A stretch of DNA of 57,423 bases from positions 1-57,423 of the forward strand of contig JAPOLY010000007.1 in NCBI GenBank assembly GCA_029976805.1. The letters are read 5' to 3'. Below, piece after piece: positions 19,301 through 26,323 of the stretch (position 1 is its first letter; every line of letters begins with the position of its first letter). A program made the translations under genes and the position numbers. The notes below the pieces were generated by a model, which was given only the letters and a program-made list of their open reading frames with translations, was not told where the DNA came from and searched no databases. This DNA is from a bacterium. GTDB taxonomy: Bacteria > Planctomycetota > UBA8108 > UBA1146.

Positions 19301-19396
19301 GAAATCTGGCGGAATGGAGACGGAATCACCGCCGTGGCCCTGTGTGAAGACACAGAACAACAGAGCCAACTGCCATATGACCATGCGATGGTACAT
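16325..19396 (-). CDS. Planctomycete cytochrome c (PSCyt1)-DUF1549-DUF1553 protein
   Basis: 1023 residues, signal peptide at 1-23, start ATG 19396 directly behind GGGAGGT. The N-terminal PSCyt1 domain carries one c-type heme site, CLPCH (44-48), within VRPILSRHCLPCHGPDQQ. DUF1549 follows (about 140-345), with ALDLTGLPPDPKELDRFL and the CAQCHDHKYDPLSQ segment, whose CAQCH could bind a second heme. A central beta-rich segment lies at about 440-620. DUF1553 fills the C-terminal third (VQVNRIWEQVFGLGLVPTIE, RRSIYTYWRR, FDSPDRQVCHSRRIRTNTPL). The protein is periplasmic by inference and forms an operon with the DUF1501 gene by ATGA overlap. The biochemical role of these pairs is unknown; redox chemistry through the heme is plausible. 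Confidence 0.93.
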   Translation of the reverse strand: MYHRMVIWQLALLFCVFTQGHGGDSVSIPPDFASEVRPILSRHCLPCHGPDQQTRRGSLRLDLESEALEVITPGNSKESLLGQRITTDDPDDQMPPPDFHESLDEREKGILLAWIDAGAPWKEHWSFSAPARVAPPLERLNPIDAFIDAAIEEQGLSTSALAAPEILARRAALDLTGLPPDPKELDRFLKDHSKDSQGAWNRWIDHLLSLPTYGERWASPWLDLARYADTKGYEQDGHRHIWPWRDWVIRALNEDMPFDRFTLEQIAGDLLTDADTETRIATAFHRNTLTNDEGGTQDEEFRVAAVVDRVNTTMQVWMGLTASCAQCHDHKYDPLSQVEYYQLYDIFNQTEDADRNDEFPTLPYLSVPDQQELDSAKTVLQELEEQYRNQPLPEVDRTALPLTALWRDLVWSGYTLPLATETIDDRVTPWIWTALEEVAPPGISHVIHQIAPDQQTRQVYFDRSLHPVTVAEGDVFAIHVRIRKAPNTLMLQVHAADASAWEHRAYWGDDRIPWGQPGTSSRWPMTPEIDPLQNPEWQVLQIPASTVGMRPGSRLNGLALTQIGGEIEWGGVRLMRKNPPAAHPEILFPDFLAAATEFDQDLLPAEIRSSIESARDENAEAKTRVQEWWKREISIFGRRALFPARSAIAHQREEITRIERRALPLPILQPLAAERERATHLLQRGSYLQPGQAVSAAAPAFLPPLADSSEPDRLRFARWLIDPKNPLTARVQVNRIWEQVFGLGLVPTIEDLGTQGDLPSHGKLLDYLAVTWQKDDGWSMKKLLRRILTSETYRRSSRVDETQQSLDPQNRWLARSSRVRLPAETIRDQALAIGGLLSPKMHGPPVYPPQPDGVWQVVYNGSQWPTSSGEDRVRRSIYTYWRRTAPYPAMLIFDSPDRQVCHSRRIRTNTPLQALVTLNDPVYLEAAGGLAHRSLIQHDDSKEALRLAFRLATCRFPDAEEFATLQRYLEEEQSRFLENPEQATLLLESVRWPQASPTDIAGKAALVMVANVILNLDEVLVRR

Positions 19397-19459
19397 TCGG
19401 ACCTCCCGCCCACATTATCCCGCAAAAATGCCACGGATAAACGGGGAAGGCATCGGAGT

Positions 19460-20185
19460 TCAGGCGAAGAGCTGGTCGTTGGAAGGGTGCCAGCCAAAGA
19501 GTCGATAGGCGGGAAGCAGCCGCTTCCACTCGTCGACGACCCGCTGACGGAATCCCCCCGAGGTGACAAAGAGGGAGTCCTTCTCGATCTGCTTTTCAAT
19601 GTGAATCCAGTGCTCACCCGGCGTGAAGTGTTTTCTCACCGACTTCCATTCGATGTCGTCTACCGAAGGGCAGGGACGGGAAGTTTTGTTGTCATGGATT
19701 CGTAGATCGTACCCATCGAGATTTCGCATGGCGGAACCGAGTGCTTCCCGGCAACTCTGTTTACCCATTTGGCGTCGCAGATTTTCACCGTCCCACCACG
19801 CTTTGGGATGAACTTTGAGTCCAATCATCAGACCTTGATGGTGGATCTCCAATACAAGAAGGGCGTGGAAGTAATCACTGCCCAGGTCCGCACCAATTTC
19901 TTGACCGAGCTGTGCTTCGAGTGTCTTGCGTTCTTCATCGCTGCGGGAGAGATAGACCCATTGACGATCGACCTTGAAGGAATTGATTTTGTGGGGATGG
20001 TGGAGGCTCGCACGGGAAGTGAAATCCCGAACGCCATCTGAAAGGGTTTCTGTTCCGGCTTTGCCGATCTCATCGAGTTTGCGTCGGACTTCCAGGCGCG
20101 CATCGTTGTATTCTGCGTTTCCCTGAACCCCCGGGGCAAATCGCTCAAAATCTCCCGGTAGAAACCGGTAACCCTCAGCGCTCAT
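19460..20185 (-). CDS. Hypothetical protein, family not recognised
   Basis: 241 residues, charged, no signal peptide or membrane segment, probably cytoplasmic. Visible segments include DKTSRPCPSVDDI-like and W-rich stretches (HPKAWWDGENLRRQMG, HWIHIEKQIEKDS) and a central 'FHALLVLEIHHQGLMIGLKVHP' strand pair suggesting an alpha/beta fold that recognises a ligand or nucleic acid. ATG 20185 has a weak GGGAA upstream. The gene ends 63 bases before the PSD1 gene starts, on the same strand, so it could lead that operon. It diverges from the kynurenine operon across 182 bases. I cannot place it in a family. Confidence 0.6.
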   Translation of the reverse strand: MSAEGYRFLPGDFERFAPGVQGNAEYNDARLEVRRKLDEIGKAGTETLSDGVRDFTSRASLHHPHKINSFKVDRQWVYLSRSDEERKTLEAQLGQEIGADLGSDYFHALLVLEIHHQGLMIGLKVHPKAWWDGENLRRQMGKQSCREALGSAMRNLDGYDLRIHDNKTSRPCPSVDDIEWKSVRKHFTPGEHWIHIEKQIEKDSLFVTSGGFRQRVVDEWKRLLPAYRLFGWHPSNDQLFA

Positions 20186-20367
20186 GAGTCTGTATTCCCA
20201 TCGATCAATGCGAGTTTCCTGCCATTTACGGCCGGGAAATCCGTCGATTAGGCCCCTCGGCCAAGTTGCCGAAGTTGGGGCAAAGGATTACTGTATAACG
20301 ATATCTGTGCAGTATTCAAGCGGGCCTTTGTTGACCGCCTGAACCGCCAGTCTGAAAGGCGTTGATC

Positions 20368-20883
20368 ATGTCCAAGTTGTCAGCATTCTCTCTTAAGGAA
20401 TGGATCGACGAGCATCGTCATCTGCTCAAGCCTCCTGTTGGAAATCAGGTCGTTTGGAAGAATACCGATTTCATCGTCATGATCGTGGGTGGACCCAACC
20501 TTCGTAAGGATTTCCACATCAATGAAACCGAAGAGTTCTTCCACCAGTTGGAGGGGGACATGGTTCTCCGGATCAAGGAGAACGGTGAAGTCCGGGACAT
20601 CGAGATCCGTGAAGGTGACGTCTTTCTTCTGCCTCCCGGTATTCCCCATTCACCCCAGAGGGGAGAGGGTACCGTCGGTATGGTGGTCGAGCGCAAACGC
20701 CCGGAGGGTGTCGAGGACCAGTTCGTCGTCTACTGTGATGAATGCGAACACAAGGTCCTTCATGCCCAGTTTGTGCTAACCGATATCGTTGGCCAACTGA
20801 AACCATTGCTGGGCAACTTCTGGGACAATGAAGATCAGCGTACCTGTTCCGAGTGTGGTGCAGTGGTCCAGCCAGTCAGCTGA
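20368..20883 (+). CDS. nbaC: 3-hydroxyanthranilate 3,4-dioxygenase
   Basis: 171 residues; converts 3-hydroxyanthranilate plus O2 to 2-amino-3-carboxymuconate semialdehyde (ACMS). It is a cupin with the family Fe(II) ligands at His50, Glu56 and His94 (KDFHINETEEFFHQ and PPGIPHSP) and the substrate arginines Arg46 and Arg98. The C-terminus has the second, rubredoxin-like metal site of the bacterial enzymes, CxxC at 123-126 and 160-163. ATG 20368 is preferred to the TTG at 20362 because GAAAGG lies at good spacing and it matches the family length. It is the first gene of the plus-strand kynurenine operon, 70 bases before ACMS decarboxylase. A TATAAC sequence at 20294-20299 could be a -10 box, but no matching -35 is seen. 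Confidence 0.95.
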   Translation: MSKLSAFSLKEWIDEHRHLLKPPVGNQVVWKNTDFIVMIVGGPNLRKDFHINETEEFFHQLEGDMVLRIKENGEVRDIEIREGDVFLLPPGIPHSPQRGEGTVGMVVERKRPEGVEDQFVVYCDECEHKVLHAQFVLTDIVGQLKPLLGNFWDNEDQRTCSECGAVVQPVS

Positions 20884-20953
20884 TCAGAAACTGATTTTCA
20901 TTGACGGATCGAAACATTGATTCAGCAGGCGTGAAGAAACCCAGGAGATCTGC

Positions 20954-21994
20954 ATGTCCCTCAAGATAGATTTGCACACCCATATTCTTCCGCAGCAGTG
21001 GCCCGATCTTGCGCAAAGATATGGCTACGATGGGTTTGTCACCATTGAGCATCATGCTCCCTGCTGTGCCCGACTCTGGAAGGATGGGAAGTTCTTCCGC
21101 GAAATCGACGATCGTTGCTGGAGTCCTGAACGCAGAATTCAGGACTGTGATCAGCAGGGAGTCGATGTGCAGGCGTTATCGACGGTTCCGATCATGTTCA
21201 GTTACTGGGCAAAAGCCACGGATGCCCACGACCTCTCAAAATTGCTGAACGATCACATTGCAGAGGTGGTCAAGGATCATCCACAGAGGTTTGTCGGTCT
21301 TGGTACGGTTCCGCTTCAGGACCCGGAGTTGGCCTGCCTCGAAATGGATCGCTGTGTGGATGAATTGAATTTTCCCGGTTTACAGATCGGAACCCATTGT
21401 GGGAAGTGGAATCTCGACGCTCCGGAACTGTTCCCCGTTTTGGAGCATGCCGCCCGCAGGGGAGTTTCCATCTTCGTTCACCCGTGGGACATGCTCGGGG
21501 CTGATCGATTGGGGTCATATTTCCTCCCATGGTTGGTGGGGATGCCGGCTGAGACAAGCCTGGCCATCTGTTCGATGATCTTTGGAGGAGTCTTCGACCG
21601 TCTACCGGATCTGAAAATTTGCTTCGCCCATGGAGGCGGTTCATTTCCGGGGACCCTCGCCAGAATCGAAAAAGGTTACAAGGCGAGGCCTGATCTCTGC
21701 GCCGTCAATGGGTGCAGTGCTCCCAGTGACTATATTGGCAAATTTTATCTCGACACCCTCGTCCATGATCCTGAGATGTTGCATCAGGTCATGGCCATGT
21801 TTGGCGTAGAGAAGCTGGCTCTTGGCAGTGATTATCCATTTCCGCTCGGAGAAGATCATCCGGGCGCAATGATTGAGGCGATGGAAAAACTGACGGAGCA
21901 CGAGCGCGGCAGAATGTTGGGCGGGACTGCCCTCGAATTTCTCGGACTTCAGGAGAATTCCTTTTCTGGTGCGTCGGGGGGTGGAGGACGATGA
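20954..21994 (+). CDS. nbaD: 2-amino-3-carboxymuconate-6-semialdehyde decarboxylase (ACMSD)
   Basis: 346 residues, amidohydrolase superfamily. It decarboxylates ACMS to 2-aminomuconate semialdehyde and so steers carbon to catabolism rather than quinolinate. Zinc ligands visible: the N-terminal HxH in IDLHTHILP (His8, His10), a mid-protein His in FVHPWDM, and the C-terminal Asp in GSDYPFPLGEDHPG. The segment FAHGGGSFPGTLARIEKGY is diagnostic of ACMSD. CAGGAGAT precedes ATG 20954. Its last four bases overlap the start of kynureninase (ATGA), so the two are coupled. Direct adjacency to the ACMS-producing dioxygenase supports the assignment over other amidohydrolases. The Gly/Ser-rich tail (ASGGGGR) is unusual but minor. 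Confidence 0.95.
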   Translation: MSLKIDLHTHILPQQWPDLAQRYGYDGFVTIEHHAPCCARLWKDGKFFREIDDRCWSPERRIQDCDQQGVDVQALSTVPIMFSYWAKATDAHDLSKLLNDHIAEVVKDHPQRFVGLGTVPLQDPELACLEMDRCVDELNFPGLQIGTHCGKWNLDAPELFPVLEHAARRGVSIFVHPWDMLGADRLGSYFLPWLVGMPAETSLAICSMIFGGVFDRLPDLKICFAHGGGSFPGTLARIEKGYKARPDLCAVNGCSAPSDYIGKFYLDTLVHDPEMLHQVMAMFGVEKLALGSDYPFPLGEDHPGAMIEAMEKLTEHERGRMLGGTALEFLGLQENSFSGASGGGGR

Positions 21995-23262
21995 ACTTTC
22001 TTGAAAAGGCACAAAGCCTGGAGGCCGCCGAACCGGTTTCCAGTCGTCGGCACCTGTTTCACATCCCGACCGGGAGTGATGGGGAAGAGATCGTCTACTT
22101 CTGCGGCAACTCACTGGGGTTGATGCCAAAAGCTGTAGAGGGGGATCTGCAGGCCGAATTGGAAGACTGGCGTGATTTGGCGGTGGATGGGCATCACCAT
22201 GCGCGTCGCCCATGGTACCCATACCACGAGTCATTCCGGGAAACAGGAGCCCGACTGGTTGGGGCGAAACCGGGTGAAGTGGTGTTTATGAACACCCTGA
22301 CTGCCAATCTTCATTTTCTGATGGCGTCCTTCTACAGGCCGCAAGGAAAGCGAACCCGCATTCTTTCAGACGCTCCGACTTTTCCGTCAGACATCTACGC
22401 TCTGCAGTCGCAGATTCGGTGGCATGGTGGAGATATTGAACGGGACATGCTGGTGTTGCATCCCCGAGATGGTGAAAATTGCCTCGAGGACTCCGAGATC
22501 ATACGGGGGATTGAGGAAAATGCGGATGAGTTGGGTCTGGTGATGTTGGCAGGAGTCAATTTCTTTACCGGACAGGCATACGATTTGGCGGCCATCGCAA
22601 AAGTGTGTCAGAAACATGACATTCCATTTGGTGTAGACCTGGCTCATGCCGCAGGAAATTTGCATCTGCAGTTGCATGATGATGGAGTCGATTTCGCGGC
22701 ATGGTGCAGTTACAAATACGTCAACTGTGGCCCGGGTGCGATTGCAGGGGCTTTCGTGCACGAAAAGCATGCCCAAGATACGGATCTGGTTCGCCTTGCG
22801 GGTTGGTGGGGCAATGATCCTGCGACCCGTTTTCAAATGGATGAGAAAACCGATTTTGTTCCTCATCCGGGGGCAGAAGGGTGGCAGGTTTCCAACCCGC
22901 CCATCTTTTCGATGACCCCTTTGCATGCTTCTCTGGCGATCTTTGATGAAGTCGGCATGGATGAGTTGCGGGATCGTTCGACCAGAATGACCGGCTTCCT
23001 TGAAGAGTGTATTGGTGACCTGGGTGGAGAGCACTATTCGATCATTACCCCTTCTGATCCGCGCTCCCGGGGTGCACAGATCTCGATTCGTGTTCACAGG
23101 GATGCTCCCGGGCTGAGGGAATCACTTCAAAAGGCAGGGATCGTGACAGATTTCAGACCCCCGGATGTGATCCGAATCGCACCCACTCCTCTCTACAACA
23201 CCTACGAAGAGATTGCCCGATTCGCACAAATTCTGGGCGAACGGGTGGGGGCGGGTGTCTGA
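21991..23262 (+). CDS. kynU: Kynureninase
   Basis: 423 residues, PLP-dependent fold-type I hydrolase. It cleaves kynurenine or 3-hydroxykynurenine to (3-hydroxy)anthranilate and alanine. Family segments: YFCGNSLGLMP near 36-46, the PLP phosphate region FMNTLTANLHFLM near 99-111, Asp216 and His219 in GVDLAHAAGN, and the Schiff-base Lys242 in WCSYKYVNCGPGAIAG. The C-terminal small domain closes with the ALP-like RIAPTPLYNTYEEIARF. It starts by ATGA overlap with ACMSD and ends one base before kynurenine monooxygenase, in mid-operon. Because a monooxygenase and a 3-hydroxyanthranilate dioxygenase flank it, 3-hydroxykynurenine is the likely physiological substrate (inference). Confidence 0.96.
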   Translation: MNFLEKAQSLEAAEPVSSRRHLFHIPTGSDGEEIVYFCGNSLGLMPKAVEGDLQAELEDWRDLAVDGHHHARRPWYPYHESFRETGARLVGAKPGEVVFMNTLTANLHFLMASFYRPQGKRTRILSDAPTFPSDIYALQSQIRWHGGDIERDMLVLHPRDGENCLEDSEIIRGIEENADELGLVMLAGVNFFTGQAYDLAAIAKVCQKHDIPFGVDLAHAAGNLHLQLHDDGVDFAAWCSYKYVNCGPGAIAGAFVHEKHAQDTDLVRLAGWWGNDPATRFQMDEKTDFVPHPGAEGWQVSNPPIFSMTPLHASLAIFDEVGMDELRDRSTRMTGFLEECIGDLGGEHYSIITPSDPRSRGAQISIRVHRDAPGLRESLQKAGIVTDFRPPDVIRIAPTPLYNTYEEIARFAQILGERVGAGV

Positions 23263-23263
23263 A

Positions 23264-24586
23264 ATGTCCCAGAAATCGATCATCATCGCAGGAGGCGGAC
23301 TCACTGGAGCGTTGGCAGCGTTGATGTTGGCCCGTGATGGACATCGGGTATCTCTCTACGAAAGACGCGGGGATATTCGCAATGCGGAAATTGTCCATGG
23401 GCGGAGCATCAATCTGGCGATCTCAACCCGTGGTCTGACGGCTCTCGACAGGGTGGGGTTAAAAGAAAAGGTGCTGGAGATGGCGGTGCCCATGCGTGGC
23501 AGGCTCATGCACAGCAAGGACCGCTCGACCACTTTTCAGGCGTATTCCTCGGACCCGGATGAAAATATTTACAGTATCTCCAGAGGAGGGCTGAACCGTT
23601 TTCTTATCGAACAGGCCGCCGCAGAAGAAAATGTAGACCTTCATTTTCAACACCGCTGTGAAGAAGTGGACGCGCGCGCGGGAATTGCGACCTTCAAGAA
23701 TGATGAGAATGGTGAAACGGTCGAGGTCAGTGGAGATCTGCTGATCGGAGCAGACGGCGCATACTCTGCGGTCCGGCAAAACCTGATGGTTGGAGACCTG
23801 TTTGATTTTTCACAGGAATATCTGACGCATGGATACATGGAACTCTACCTTCCCGCAGCAAAAGGAGGAGAGTTCTCAATTGAGAAAAATGCACTGCACA
23901 TCTGGCCTCGGGGTCACTTCATGATGATCGCGCTTCCCAATGATGACGGTTCCTTCACTGGAACGCTCTTTTGGCCAAACAAGGGTGATGGAGCTTTCTC
24001 CAATCTCAAGGATGCGGATCAGGTGAAAAGATATTTCGCCGAGTGGTTTCCAGATGTTCCCGATTTGATACCAGACCTGGAGAAACAGTATCTGGATGCC
24101 AATCCTTCTTCACTGGTGACGATTCGTTGTCGCCCATGGGTTGTTGGGAAAACGGTCTTGGTCGGGGATTCTGCCCATGCAATTGTTCCCTTCTATGGTC
24201 AGGGAATGAATGCAGGTTTTGAGGATGTGAGAATCCTCTGCGAAGAGATGGAATCTCACCCTGATGACCTTGAGGAAGCTCTTCAGTCCTATCAGGAATT
24301 GCGTGTCGAAAATGGCAATGCCATTGCAGATCTGGCTCTGGCCAATTTTCACGAAATGCAGGACCATGTCGCTCGGCCGACTTTCCTGCTCTACAAGAAG
24401 TTCTCCAACCTGCTTCAGAAGCTGTTCCCCGGGTGGTACCGTTCCCTTTACTCGATGGTCAGCTTTTCGAACACGCCCTATGCAGAGGCGATTAGAATCG
24501 CCCGATCACAGGATCAAGCGATCCGAGTCGTCTTTCCGCTGATGTTAATGATCATCGCTGTTGCGATAGTCTGGAGTTTGAAGTGA
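23264..24586 (+). CDS. kmo: Kynurenine 3-monooxygenase with C-terminal membrane helix
   Basis: 440 residues, class A FAD monooxygenase that hydroxylates kynurenine to 3-hydroxykynurenine with NADPH and O2. The N-terminal dinucleotide fold shows IIIAGGGLTGALAALMLARD and the ribose-binding acidic YERR. The middle has LLIGADGAYSAVR, and the second FAD motif is VGDSAHAIVPFYGQGMNAGFED. The family's kynurenine-site HGRSINLAIS segment is present. The extreme C-terminus (about 418-438) is a hydrophobic helix, VVFPLMLMIIAVAIVW, a possible tail anchor reminiscent of mitochondrial KMO. ATG 23264 directly follows the kynU stop with a G-rich ribosome-binding region, and gives the family N-terminus. The last four bases overlap the GTG of tryptophan dioxygenase. 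Confidence 0.95.
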   Translation: MSQKSIIIAGGGLTGALAALMLARDGHRVSLYERRGDIRNAEIVHGRSINLAISTRGLTALDRVGLKEKVLEMAVPMRGRLMHSKDRSTTFQAYSSDPDENIYSISRGGLNRFLIEQAAAEENVDLHFQHRCEEVDARAGIATFKNDENGETVEVSGDLLIGADGAYSAVRQNLMVGDLFDFSQEYLTHGYMELYLPAAKGGEFSIEKNALHIWPRGHFMMIALPNDDGSFTGTLFWPNKGDGAFSNLKDADQVKRYFAEWFPDVPDLIPDLEKQYLDANPSSLVTIRCRPWVVGKTVLVGDSAHAIVPFYGQGMNAGFEDVRILCEEMESHPDDLEEALQSYQELRVENGNAIADLALANFHEMQDHVARPTFLLYKKFSNLLQKLFPGWYRSLYSMVSFSNTPYAEAIRIARSQDQAIRVVFPLMLMIIAVAIVWSLK

Positions 24587-25365
24587 CACTGACCTATCAC
24601 GATTATCTGGGTATTCCGGAAATCCTTGAGCTTCAAACTCCACAATCCAGTCCACCAGAGCATGATGAAACCCTCTTTATCATCATTCACCAAACTTACG
24701 AACTTTGGTTCAAGCAGTTCCTCCACGAGATGGACAGAGCCGAGACTTGCCTGAACTCGGATGATCTTTGGGGTTGTATCGCAACCCTCAAGAGGATGCG
24801 CATGATCCTCAAAACTTTGGTTCAGCAAGTTGATATCCTGGAGACGATGACTCCGTTGAGTTTTGTTTCTTTCAGAGATCGTCTCGACACCGCCAGCGGA
24901 TTCCAGTCTGTTCAGTTTCGTATCATGGAATTCCGCCTTGGCCACAAGAGGCAGCGGATTCTCGACATGACCGCTGAAGGAGTGCCCTTGCGGGATCAGC
25001 TTGTCGAGGCGATGGAAAAGCCGAGTCTGATGGCGGTGTTGAACGGGTTCCTCTCACGGATGGGTTGTGACATACCCACGGAGGTGCTCGATCGGGATGT
25101 TCGCGAAGCTACGGCCCCCAACGAAGGCGTCCAGAATGAATTGTTGAAGATGTATCGGGAGCGACCTGACGTCTCAGTCATGCTTGAGTTGCTGACCGAC
25201 ATCGACGAAGGCATTCAGGAATGGCGTTATCGTCACGTCAAACTCGCAGAAAGAACCATTGGAGCCAAAATCGGTACCGGTGGAAGCGACGGAGTCGAAT
25301 TCCTCAAGCGTACTCTTTTCACCCCTCTGTTCCCCGATCTGTGGGCGATTCGCTCCGAGATGTAG
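24583..25365 (+). CDS. kynA: Tryptophan 2,3-dioxygenase
   Basis: 260 residues, heme dioxygenase converting L-tryptophan to N-formylkynurenine, the first pathway step. Diagnostic segments: LTYHDYLGIPEIL at the N-terminus, FIIIHQTYELWFKQFLHEMD (distal His36 region), and RYRHVKLAERTIGAKIGTGG with proximal heme ligand His218 and the GTGG loop. Substrate-site residues are in FRIMEFRLGHK. The start is GTG 24583, inside a GTGA overlap with the kmo stop. It is followed seven bases later by kynurenine formamidase, so steps one and two of the pathway are co-translated at the distal end of the operon. The length matches bacterial homologues. Confidence 0.97.
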   Translation: MTLTYHDYLGIPEILELQTPQSSPPEHDETLFIIIHQTYELWFKQFLHEMDRAETCLNSDDLWGCIATLKRMRMILKTLVQQVDILETMTPLSFVSFRDRLDTASGFQSVQFRIMEFRLGHKRQRILDMTAEGVPLRDQLVEAMEKPSLMAVLNGFLSRMGCDIPTEVLDRDVREATAPNEGVQNELLKMYRERPDVSVMLELLTDIDEGIQEWRYRHVKLAERTIGAKIGTGGSDGVEFLKRTLFTPLFPDLWAIRSEM

Positions 25366-25372
25366 GCGATCT

Positions 25373-26005
25373 TTGAAACTGATCGATATTTCACCTCTTC
25401 TGAGCTCTGGCACCGCGGTCTTTCCCGGTGATACCCCTTTGCAAAGAGAGGTCCTCATGGACCTTCATGAGGGGAACCATCTGACATTGTCCACATTGAG
25501 GTCGACGGTTCATTTGGGGAGTCATTTGGACGCTCCCAGTCATTATGATCCGGACGGAGTGACCATCGAGCAGGCGGACTTGTCACTTTGCATCGGGAAA
25601 TGCCAGGTGATTGAAACGAGTTGCCAACCCGGTACAGAGATCGGTATCGACGATCTTCAATCAAACCCTGAATCTTCAAGGATTCTGCTTAAAACCGGCA
25701 GTCACCCTGACCCGGATCACTGGGCAGGCGACTTTTGTGGGGTATCCCCAGCTCTGATCGACGAACTTTCTGCCAAGGGGGTGCGATTGCTGGGTGTGGA
25801 TACGCCGAGTGTCGATTTGGCCGACTCCAAGGATCTTCAATCCCATGCAGCCTGTCGGCGCGGATCGATCTGGATTCTCGAAGGATTGGTTTTGACGGAA
25901 GCTACACCCGGGTTTTATGAACTGATCGCTCTTCCTCTTCGTCTCAGCGGATTTGATGCCTCACCGGTTCGAGCGGTTCTGCGTTCTCTCGGAGATTCCG
26001 ACTGA
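25373..26005 (+). CDS. kynB: Kynurenine formamidase (cyclase family)
   Basis: 210 residues, matching bacterial KynB. It hydrolyses N-formylkynurenine to kynurenine and formate. It carries the metal motif of the cyclase/KynB family, H-x3-H-x-D-x3-H in VHLGSHLDAPSHYDPDG, and the family segments DISPLLSSGTAVFPGDTP and LLGVDTPSVDLADSKDLQSH. The start is TTG 25373, set by the family N-terminus (KLIDISPLL) and an AGG element seven bases after the tryptophan dioxygenase stop; the open frame upstream is an overlap with that gene and is not expected to be translated. The stop TGA is followed immediately by the ATG of the next small gene. Confidence 0.93.
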   Translation: MKLIDISPLLSSGTAVFPGDTPLQREVLMDLHEGNHLTLSTLRSTVHLGSHLDAPSHYDPDGVTIEQADLSLCIGKCQVIETSCQPGTEIGIDDLQSNPESSRILLKTGSHPDPDHWAGDFCGVSPALIDELSAKGVRLLGVDTPSVDLADSKDLQSHAACRRGSIWILEGLVLTEATPGFYELIALPLRLSGFDASPVRAVLRSLGDSD

Positions 26006-26323
26006 ATGAACCCTGACAATCCAGATTTCAGTGCATTTCGCAAACCGGCTCTATTGGTGTTCCTGGTTTGGGTCACTCGTCAGCACACCGATGCACTCGT
26101 TACTCTGTGTGGCCTCAAGTTGGTTGGGTCGAGAATGAAGATCGGTAACTTGATCGAGGTGTTTCAGTATTCCAGCGAGGAATGGAAAGCCGCTCAGCAG
26201 CACTTCGATTCAATCGAGGAGGGATCCCCTGAAGAGAACGAGATCATCCGTACGGGATTTCTTGAGTTGACCGGATTCGAAGATGAGACGGTCGATCTAA
26301 TCCGCAAGCAGCTGCAGATTTAG
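26006..26323 (+). CDS. Small hypothetical protein ending the kynurenine operon
   Basis: 105 residues, starting with no gap after the kynB stop (TGAATG), so translation is probably coupled. The first 45 residues contain a moderately hydrophobic stretch (PALLVFLVWVTRQHTDALVT). The rest is acidic and helical (WKAAQQHFDSIEEGSPEENE), ending in a helix VDLIRKQLQI. There are no cysteine pairs or catalytic motifs. Its last four bases overlap the end of the convergent carboxypeptidase-regulatory-like gene. The position suggests a role tied to tryptophan breakdown, for example as a small partner or sensor, but the family is unknown to me. Confidence 0.6.
   Translation: MNPDNPDFSAFRKPALLVFLVWVTRQHTDALVTLCGLKLVGSRMKIGNLIEVFQYSSEEWKAAQQHFDSIEEGSPEENEIIRTGFLELTGFEDETVDLIRKQLQI

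Noticed and set aside
20883-20898. ATCAG-AAA-CTGAT hairpin with TTT between nbaC and nbaD
   Set aside because: Five-base stem and short T run within an operon that clearly continues; too weak to call terminator or attenuator.
20368-21994. Quinolinate/NAD biosynthesis role for HAAO
   Set aside because: ACMSD directly follows and no nadC-like gene is present, so catabolism is the better reading.
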